Shown here piece by piece: positions 58,092 through 64,000 of a stretch of DNA of 64,000 nt; position 1 is the first letter of the stretch; every line of letters starts with the position of its first letter. Made by a program: the position numbers and the translations under genes. Under the pieces are notes generated by a model that searched no databases, was not told the DNA's origin, and worked only from the letters and a program-made list of their open reading frames with translations. This stretch comes from Candidatus Iainarchaeum sp. (GTDB taxonomy: Archaea; Iainarchaeota; Iainarchaeia; Iainarchaeales; JAAZKV01), in the NCBI GenBank assembly GCA_028702895.1, contig JAQVNZ010000002.1, forward strand, positions 1 through 64,000, in the 5' to 3' direction.

Positions 58092-60284
58092 TTAGTCAAT
58101 GAAAAATTGCCATGGTTTTACATCTTCTGGCATTCCTTTTCTTTTTCTAATTTCTTTTATTGTTTGTTGTTGTAATTCTGTTGGTAATTTTTCGTAACCG
58201 TGATATTCTGCTGTCCAAACAGCTCTTCCTTGTGTTGCGCTTCGCATTGCATTAGAGAATCCAATTAATTCTTTTACTGGTGCTTTGCTAATAATTATTG
58301 ATGAGTCTCCTTCTGTTCTCATTTCAGTAATTTGTACTCTTCTAGATCCAAGTTCTCTTGATGCTGATCCCATTTGATTTTCAGGCACGCTTAAAGTTAG
58401 TAATTGTTTTGGTTCAAATAATTCTACTCCGCCTTGTAACATGCATGCATAAACTCCTCTTGTAATAGCAGGTATTATTTGTGCAGGTCCACGATGTATT
58501 GAATCCTCGTGTAATGTTGCGTCTATTAATTCAAACATTACTCCTTGACATCTTTCTTTTGCTAAAGGTCCATCATTCATTGCGTCAATAAATGATTGTA
58601 CTAATAATTCTCTTATTTCGTTTAATGCTACAATTCCTCTTGTTCTATCTACTAAAACATTTGATCCACTAACTGCCCATATTTTTCTCGCAGTATCAGT
58701 GTCAAACCCAAGTGCTTTTAATTTATCAACACTTTCAGCGTGTTTTGGTTTAATTTTTCCATTTAAATTTGTTTCTAATAATTTTTCAAAAATTTCTCCT
58801 GTTATTGGAGTTACTTTTATTTTAAATTTGTTATGTTTATTTGGACTCTTTGCTTCAAGTACTTCACTTTCTCCTTTTAATGCTTCATGATATACTACTA
58901 TTGGAGAAGATGTTTCTACATCCAATTTATGATTATTTTTTATTCTATAAATATTTACTTCTAAATGTAATTCTCCCATTCCGCTAAGCAAGTGTTCGCC
59001 AGTTTCTTGGTTTATTGTTGCTTGTAGATTAGGATCTTCTTTTGATAATTTTTTTAATACTTCAATTAATTTTGGTAAATCTTTAGGATTTTTAGCTTCT
59101 ATACTAATCGTCATTACTGGTTTAGCATTACTCATAAAACTTTCAAAACTCTTCATTTCTATTGTTGAAACAGTTTCACCAGCATAAATATCTTTTGCGC
59201 CTACAATCGCTGCAATATTTCCTGCACTAGCTTTTTGTATTGTTAAAAAATCACCGCTCATATATATTCCTAATTTTTGGACTTTTATTTTTTGTCCAGT
59301 TGATAATAAAGTTACTTCGTCTCCTGATTTTAAACTTCCAGAATATATTCTTCCTGTTGCAACATCTCCTGCGTGTTGATCAACACTAACATCTGTAATA
59401 ACCATTCCTAATGCGCCACTAGCATCACAATTAAGCATTGATTTTCCAATTGCTGTTTCTTCATCTCCGCCCCAAATTTTTTTAATCCTGTATTTTTGTG
59501 ATTGCATTGGTGAAGGTAAATGATCTATTACCATTTGTAATACTGCTTCATGAACTGGAGATTTTTTTGCTAATTCGTCTTGTTGTCCATTCTTCATGTA
59601 TTCATAAACTTGTTTAAATGTAACACCTGATTTTTTTATGTATGGTGCTGAAACACCCCATTTTTTCATTGCAGATCCAAATGCAACAGTTCCTTTTTCT
59701 ATTCCCACTTGCCATTCATTTTTGAATTCTTCTGGAGCATTTCTTTCAATTAGAGTATTAACGTGTTTTATTACTTTAATGAATTTTTCTTGCATTTGTT
59801 GTTCTGTAGCGTTTAATTCGCTTATAATTCTATCAACTTTATTAATAAATAAAACTGGTTTAACATATTCTTTTAATGCTTGTCTGATTACAGTTTCTGT
59901 TTGAGGCATTACTCCTTCAACAGAATCAACAACTAATATTACTCCATCAACTGCTCTCATTGCTCTAATAACTTCTCCAGTAAAATCAACGTGTCCTGGT
60001 GTGTCAATAAGATTAATTAAATGTTCTTTTCCTTCCCAAGGGTAAACTAAAGAAATATTTGCTGCGTTAATAGTTATTCCTCGATCTTGTTCTTGATCTT
60101 CATAATCCATTAATTGTACTTCGCCTGATAATTCTGAATTAATTAGTCCTGCTGCTGCAATTAGTGAGTCGCTTAGAGTAGTTTTTCCATGATCTATGTG
60201 TGCTACTGTTCCAATATTTCTAATATTTTCTCTGGTTTTCATTAAGTTTTGTACTACTTCAACCATGTCTTCTTTTCTTCCCAT
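58092..60284 (-). CDS. fusA: Translation elongation factor EF-2
   Basis: A 730-aa translocation GTPase. TVAHIDHGKTTLSDSLIA (27-44), DTPGHVDFTGEVIRAMRAVD and FINKVDRI are the G motifs. The diphthamide region HEDSIHRGPAQIIPA keeps the modified His, so the diphthamide synthesis genes should exist elsewhere. GGTGAG precedes the ATG. It is downstream of uS7. Confidence 0.98.
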   Translation of the reverse strand: MGRKEDMVEVVQNLMKTRENIRNIGTVAHIDHGKTTLSDSLIAAAGLINSELSGEVQLMDYEDQEQDRGITINAANISLVYPWEGKEHLINLIDTPGHVDFTGEVIRAMRAVDGVILVVDSVEGVMPQTETVIRQALKEYVKPVLFINKVDRIISELNATEQQMQEKFIKVIKHVNTLIERNAPEEFKNEWQVGIEKGTVAFGSAMKKWGVSAPYIKKSGVTFKQVYEYMKNGQQDELAKKSPVHEAVLQMVIDHLPSPMQSQKYRIKKIWGGDEETAIGKSMLNCDASGALGMVITDVSVDQHAGDVATGRIYSGSLKSGDEVTLLSTGQKIKVQKLGIYMSGDFLTIQKASAGNIAAIVGAKDIYAGETVSTIEMKSFESFMSNAKPVMTISIEAKNPKDLPKLIEVLKKLSKEDPNLQATINQETGEHLLSGMGELHLEVNIYRIKNNHKLDVETSSPIVVYHEALKGESEVLEAKSPNKHNKFKIKVTPITGEIFEKLLETNLNGKIKPKHAESVDKLKALGFDTDTARKIWAVSGSNVLVDRTRGIVALNEIRELLVQSFIDAMNDGPLAKERCQGVMFELIDATLHEDSIHRGPAQIIPAITRGVYACMLQGGVELFEPKQLLTLSVPENQMGSASRELGSRRVQITEMRTEGDSSIIISKAPVKELIGFSNAMRSATQGRAVWTAEYHGYEKLPTELQQQTIKEIRKRKGMPEDVKPWQFFID

Positions 60285-60343
60285 TATTGCTCACCTAATT
60301 TTTTTTTAAAATAAATTTATTATTTAAATAATTTTTTTATTAT

Positions 60344-61090
60344 TTACCTGCTTGCTCTTGCAATTCTTTCTACTTCATCTCTTCTTTTTATTGCCAAGCT
60401 TTTTGTATCCTTGTTTGCAGCTGAAATAATTTCGTCTGCTAATGCATTTGATGCATCAATTTTTGAATTAAAAGAGTTTCCAAAACCAGCTAATGCAATA
60501 TTTTTTATTGCAGCATCTAATCTTTTTAATGGAGAAACATCAACTGCAATAGAATAAGCTACTCCGCCTTTTTTTACTCTTGTAACATCTTCTCTAGGTG
60601 CAGTGTTTTCAATAGCATTTACTAATATTTGTATTGGATTTTGTTTAGTTTTCATTTCAATAATTTCAAATGTTTTTTCTAATATTTGTGTGTTTTGTAA
60701 TTTTTTTCCACAACTTCCTCGGCCTCTAATATATTTTCCACTTAATTTTCTTTTTCCTTGGCCGGATCTCATCATTTTGTTTATTAGTCTTTCAACTAAA
60801 TTAATATTCATTTTTCCAAATTTAGTTTGGCTTTTTCTTCCAAATGAGTGTGGTATTATTACTGGGTCTAGATTAATGTATGTTACTAAACTTAAATCAG
60901 AAACAATTACATCTTTAGAACTCCATTTATTAAACATTTTATAATCTGAAAATGGACTATGTTTTTTAACAAAAACTGGTTTTTGTTGTTCTTGTGGAAT
61001 ATTTTCTGTTTGAACTTCTTGGAAAACTTTTTTAGTAGTATCTTCGAATTTTTTTGTTTTATTTTTAAATCCTTCTTTTTTTTCAACCAT
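60344..61090 (-). CDS. rps7: Ribosomal protein S7 (uS7) with N-terminal extension
   Basis: A 248-aa small-subunit head assembler. PVIIPHSFGRKSQTKFGKMN, NPIQILVNAIENTAPREDVT and RRDEVERIARASR are conserved. The first 60 residues are Lys/Gln-rich and extend beyond the archaeal norm. AGTGAT precedes the start. A hairpin precedes the gene. Confidence 0.97.
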   Translation of the reverse strand: MVEKKEGFKNKTKKFEDTTKKVFQEVQTENIPQEQQKPVFVKKHSPFSDYKMFNKWSSKDVIVSDLSLVTYINLDPVIIPHSFGRKSQTKFGKMNINLVERLINKMMRSGQGKRKLSGKYIRGRGSCGKKLQNTQILEKTFEIIEMKTKQNPIQILVNAIENTAPREDVTRVKKGGVAYSIAVDVSPLKRLDAAIKNIALAGFGNSFNSKIDASNALADEIISAANKDTKSLAIKRRDEVERIARASR

Positions 61091-61118
61091 ATTATCACTA
61101 TCGTCCTTTTTTGCTATT

Positions 61119-61171
61119 GACTAAAAAATACACTATCTGCACTCACAATGTTTGCTTGATAGTATTTAGTC
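61119..61171 (-). promoter_or_regulatory. Hairpin in the uS12-uS7 intercistronic region
   Basis: GACTAAA (61119-61125) pairs with TTTAGTC (61165-61171); inner TATC/GATA and TAC/GTA pairs continue the stem across two small bulges, about 14 bp in all, with a 20-nt loop. It begins 14 bp after the uS12 stop and ends 29 bp before the uS7 start. In E. coli the S12-S7 spacer is a binding site for S7 itself; a similar role here is an inference. Confidence 0.45.
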
Positions 61172-61184
61172 TTAATTAAAATAA

Positions 61185-61616
61185 TTATCTCTTGCTTTTC
61201 TCCTTTTTTCCAGTTCTTAACATTTCTAAAGATATTCCGTTAACGTGGGTTACTTGGTATTTTACTCCCCATAGGTCTCCCATTGATCCGCCTTGTGCTC
61301 CGCCAATTCCTGATATTAATACTTCGTCGTGTTCATCAATGAATTTTATTGCACCATCTTTTGGTGCTAGTGCGGTTAATTCTTTACCATTTTTTATTAA
61401 TTGTACTCTAACACATTTTCTTATTCCTGAGTTTGGCTGTTTTGCAGTTACTCCTCTTTTTTCTAAAACAATTCCTTTTGCTTGTGGGGAACCTGCTAAT
61501 AAATCTCCTTTATTACCTTCTCTAATTTTTAATTTTTTTGACACTCTCCTGTCTTTTTTTCGCCATTTAGTTCTCTTTTTTTGTAGACTTAATGCTGCGA
61601 ATTCTCCTTTTCCCAT
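61185..61616 (-). CDS. rps12: Ribosomal protein S12 (uS12)
   Basis: A 143-aa decoding-centre protein. KPLGGSPQAKGIV-type segment (AGSPQAKGIVLEKRGV), KQPNSGIRKCVRVQLIKNGK and GIGGAQGGSMGDLWGVKYQV are conserved. PNSG is the error-restriction loop. GGTGAG precedes the ATG. Confidence 0.97.
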   Translation of the reverse strand: MGKGEFAALSLQKKRTKWRKKDRRVSKKLKIREGNKGDLLAGSPQAKGIVLEKRGVTAKQPNSGIRKCVRVQLIKNGKELTALAPKDGAIKFIDEHDEVLISGIGGAQGGSMGDLWGVKYQVTHVNGISLEMLRTGKKEKSKR

Positions 61617-61709
61617 TAATGCTCACCATAAACCTTTAACAAATAATAATTTTTTTAATCTAATATATTTTGTTTTAAATCCTTTTAAAAAAGCTTGTTT
61701 TTTAAAATT

Positions 61710-62105
61710 TTAATTTAAAATCATTTCCAATCCATAATTCCTTTCAATTATTTCTTTTACTATTCTAAATCTTCTGCTATTAATAAAAATTTTTTTCTTA
61801 TCAATTGCATTAACATTTAATAATAATTTTTTATTCTTTGTTTTTGCCTCATTTATTTTTATTTGAAATGTTTTTGATAAAACATCTTCTGGTTTTTCAT
61901 AAAACCCAATTATTTCAATTCTTTTGTTTAATGCTTTTTCTAATTGTTTAACATTAATTGCGTTTTTTCCAATTGCTTTTCCCATGTCTTTTTCTTTTAC
62001 AAGATATGAAATGGTATTGTCTTTGACAATACAATCCTTTGGAGTTACTTGTGAAACTTTTTCAAATGCGTTTATTAATAAAATGTCTTCCATTGAAAGT
62101 TTCAT
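61710..62105 (-). CDS. nusA: Archaeal NusA-like KH protein
   Basis: A 131-aa protein with two KH domains (DMGKAIGKNAINVKQLEKAL is the GxxG of the first). It lacks the bacterial N-terminal and S1 domains as in all archaea. Likely in RNA binding or transcription elongation/termination. I chose ATG 62105, since the GTG at 62114 is followed at once by the family start. Gap of 11 bp to eL30. Confidence 0.94.
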   Translation of the reverse strand: MKLSMEDILLINAFEKVSQVTPKDCIVKDNTISYLVKEKDMGKAIGKNAINVKQLEKALNKRIEIIGFYEKPEDVLSKTFQIKINEAKTKNKKLLLNVNAIDKKKIFINSRRFRIVKEIIERNYGLEMILN

Positions 62106-62116
62106 TTTAATCACGA

Positions 62117-62446
62117 TTATTTACTGTTTTTAACAGTTTTATTTTCTTCTATTAAATCTAATACTTTACTTTTTCCTTTGTCAATAATAATTAATGTTGA
62201 TATAACAAATGGTTTTCCGCACACACTTCCTAGTGTTAAGCCATTATCTTTATAGTCAAAAGCATTTTTTCCTTGGGTTTTTGTTATGTGTAAAAGTTTT
62301 TCTTTTTCATTTGCAGGAATATTATTTGAAAATATTACTAATTCTCCGTTTCCTTTTAATAATTCTTTTTGGCATTGTCTTTGTCCAAAAACAACTTTTC
62401 CAGTGTCAACTGCTCTTCTAATTTCAGTATTTGCGTCTATTGCCAT
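62117..62446 (-). CDS. rpl30e: Ribosomal protein L30e (eL30)
   Basis: A 109-aa kink-turn-binding protein of the L7Ae superfamily. NTEIRRAVDTGKVVFGQRQ and NIPANEKEKLLHITKTQGK are conserved, and the C-terminus GLTLGSVCGKPFVISTLIII is diagnostic. It has a separate promoter. Confidence 0.96.
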   Translation of the reverse strand: MAIDANTEIRRAVDTGKVVFGQRQCQKELLKGNGELVIFSNNIPANEKEKLLHITKTQGKNAFDYKDNGLTLGSVCGKPFVISTLIIIDKGKSKVLDLIEENKTVKNSK

Positions 62447-62567
62447 ATTATCAAACTCTTTTTATTTTTGAGAATTATAAATAAAGAAAAAAATAAGTTT
62501 TTTTCCCTTACTCCATAACACACATTTGTGTATTGTTTCTCAAGGTTAAATTAATTCTTTGAAATAA

Positions 62568-62577
62568 TATTTATAAA
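62568..62577 (-). promoter_or_regulatory. TATA box of the eL30-nusA-uS12 unit
   Basis: On the minus strand TTTATAAATA, 122 bp before the eL30 ATG, suggests a leader of about 100 nt. Confidence 0.55.
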
Positions 62578-62619
62578 TGTTGTGTGTGTAATTCAATTTT
62601 TTATTTGTATGATTGTTAG

Positions 62620-62643
62620 CGCATTTAATTTTTATTAAATGCG
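62620..62643 (-). terminator. Perfect hairpin after rpo1C
   Basis: CGCATTTAAT (62620-62629) pairs with ATTAAATGCG (62634-62643): 10 bp with a 4-nt loop (AAAA in the transcript), 9 bp after the rpo1C stop. No T-run follows it on the minus strand. It is a 3'-end or processing hairpin. Confidence 0.55.
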
Positions 62644-62652
62644 TTTTTGTTA

Positions 62653-63930
62653 TTATTTCATTAATAATTCTACTACTCCAGTTCCAACCTTTATTGGTTG
62701 CCCTACTATTAAATTTTCTACTACTCCAGTTAAATGTTCTACTTCACCTTTGAATGCTGCGTCTAGTAAGTGTTTTGTTGTTTCTTCAAAAGAAGCTCTT
62801 GCGAATGGAGATGCTTTTAATTTTGTTATTCCTGTTCTAACAACTCCTTTTATTTCTCCTGAATAAGTCATTAGGTCTGCTAATAGCATTATGTGTCTTA
62901 CATCAACTGCGATTCCATTGTCATCTAATACTTTTTTTAATTCTTGTACTGCTAATTGTCGTGCTGCTTCAATTCCAAGAAATTTTGATGTTTCAATTAT
63001 ATCGTTAGTGAATACTCGTTCAAAATTAACTTTTTCTAATTTTAATACTGCTTTTAAATTACTTCCAGAAGTTTTTACAATATACTCCTCGCCTTCTTTA
63101 ACAAGCAAAGTTTTTTCAATTCCTTTTACTCCGTGGATTTTTTCTTTTAATAATGTTATTAATTCTTTTCTTATTTTTATGTAATTAGTTTTCTTTTCTA
63201 TTTGAAAATGTATTGTATTATCTATTTGTCTTGATTTAAAATCTTTTAATCCTGCTTTTATTATTTCAGCAATTTCGTCCATTGATAAGTCAATGTTTTT
63301 TGCTTTGTTTTTATCAATTTCAATTGATAATTTTAATTCTTCAAAGTTTTCAATTAATTTTGTAATATCTTTTACTCTAACATCAATAAGACTTTTTGCA
63401 AATTTTTCGGCTTTTGCTTTATCAGTTTTTATTTCATCATCTAAATAAATTGTCATTGTAGGATATTTTGCTTTGCTTCTACCATCAACAATTTCTTCCA
63501 TTCTTTGTATTCCACTTCCAACAGAAACTTCTGCTGATCCAGCAAAGTGTTTTGTTCTTAAAGTTAATTGTGTTCCGGGTTCTCCTAGGGATTGTGCTGC
63601 AATTATTCCTACTGCTTCTCCAGGTTCAACTAGACAAGAATCGTATTTTTCTTTTACTCTATCAGCAAGTTTGTCTGTTTGTTCTTTGTTTAAACCATAT
63701 ACTTCTGATACTGCAACAATTTCTTCTAATAATCTTTTTGTTAAAGGTACTTGTTCCCAATTTCGTTCTTCTTCTTCATAAGTTTTTTTTACATTTTTAT
63801 TTTTTTTACCTTTTTCTTCTACTTCTTCAATTTCTTCATCTTCTTCTTCGGGAGTAACGATTTCGTTTTCTTCTTCGTCTAAATCATCCATGATTTCTTT
63901 TTCGTCCAAATCTATTATTTCATCAGTCAT
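62653..63930 (-). CDS. rpo1C: DNA-directed RNA polymerase subunit Rpo1C (A'')
   Basis: A 425-aa C-terminal part of the split archaeal largest subunit, bearing the trigger loop. VEPGEAVGIIAAQSLGEPGT, QLTLRTKHFAG and GIQRMEEIVDGRS are conserved, and VRHIMLLADLMTYSGEIKGV marks the C-terminal end. The first 50 residues are a very acidic Asp/Glu tract, beyond the usual length. GGTGAG overlaps the rpo1N stop (TAGGTGAG). Confidence 0.97.
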   Translation of the reverse strand: MTDEIIDLDEKEIMDDLDEEENEIVTPEEEDEEIEEVEEKGKKNKNVKKTYEEEERNWEQVPLTKRLLEEIVAVSEVYGLNKEQTDKLADRVKEKYDSCLVEPGEAVGIIAAQSLGEPGTQLTLRTKHFAGSAEVSVGSGIQRMEEIVDGRSKAKYPTMTIYLDDEIKTDKAKAEKFAKSLIDVRVKDITKLIENFEELKLSIEIDKNKAKNIDLSMDEIAEIIKAGLKDFKSRQIDNTIHFQIEKKTNYIKIRKELITLLKEKIHGVKGIEKTLLVKEGEEYIVKTSGSNLKAVLKLEKVNFERVFTNDIIETSKFLGIEAARQLAVQELKKVLDDNGIAVDVRHIMLLADLMTYSGEIKGVVRTGITKLKASPFARASFEETTKHLLDAAFKGEVEHLTGVVENLIVGQPIKVGTGVVELLMK

Positions 63931-63938
63931 TTACTCAC

Positions 63939-64000
63939 CTATATCAATTTATTTTTTTTCATATCTTCATATTCTTCTTTTACATTAACAGAAATTCCAT
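63939..64000 (-). CDS. rpo1N: End of Rpo1N (RNA polymerase A'), partial
   Basis: The last 19 codons and TAG (63939-63941) of a frame entering from the right edge, reading GISVNVKEEYEDMKKNKLI. Position directly before rpo1C identifies it as the end of the A' subunit. Too short to judge otherwise. Confidence 0.7.
   Translation of the reverse strand, partial: GISVNVKEEYEDMKKNKLI

Overview
The window is a very AT-rich stretch of an archaeal chromosome. The evidence is archaeal throughout: RNA polymerase genes rpo1C, rpo3, rpo7, rpo10 and spt4, ribosomal proteins found only in archaea and eukaryotes (eL14, eL18, eL19, eL24, eL30, eL32, eL34, eS4, eS6, eS24, eS27-like eS31, eS28, L7Ae), aIF1, aIF2-gamma, aIF5B, EF-1A/EF-2, Kae1, Rpp29, RtcB, class III (archaellin/pilin-type) signal peptides, and a tRNA-Leu with a bulge-helix-bulge intron. 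Small genes, low GC, lost accessory genes and several giant adhesin-like pilins suggest a DPANN-type lineage; the phylum cannot be fixed from the sequence alone.

Region 1 (1-16.7 kb) is accessory and mixed-strand. It holds a fragment plus three full-length repeat-rich surface proteins (the full-length ones with class III signal peptides), uncharacterised genes including an HExxH putative metalloprotease, a DEAD-box helicase with an 81-bp repeat tail, a small HTH regulator, a small amino-acid biosynthesis island (serA, class V aminotransferase, DAHP synthase), a new 51-aa Cys protein, membrane proteins and an APC permease.

Region 2 (16.7-25.6 kb, minus strand) is the classical archaeal L7Ae-S28e-L24e-ndk-aIF5B-S6e-aIF2gamma-PIN-rpo7-spt4-S24e-S27ae-(CPBP protease)-kae1 cluster. 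Region 3 (25.7-29.3 kb) has gltX, a TrmB-type regulator with a palindrome over its own promoter, uS2 and rpo10. Region 4 (29.3-48.1 kb) is the merged S10/spc/alpha supercluster from uL3 to uS9, containing secY, an EMC3/YidC-like gene and an intron-containing tRNA-Leu. Region 5 (48.3-54 kb) holds membrane and surface proteins, RtcB and an arrestin-like protein. Region 6 (54.1-64 kb) is the str cluster rpo1N(end)-rpo1C-eL30-nusA-uS12-uS7-EF2-(DUF2207)-EF1A-uS10.

From 64 kb down to about 16.4 kb every gene lies on the minus strand, so almost the whole core of translation and transcription is one co-directional 47-kb block, interrupted by a few membrane-protein genes. Most start sites carry a GGTGA-type Shine-Dalgarno. 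Several apparent longer GTG starts are really the GTG inside that GGTGA, so I moved those starts downstream. Non-coding points of interest are a three-way-junction RNA element after secY, an invertible leader before uL3, a hairpin between uS12 and uS7, a palindromic operator at the TrmB gene, and several tetraloop hairpins just after stop codons.
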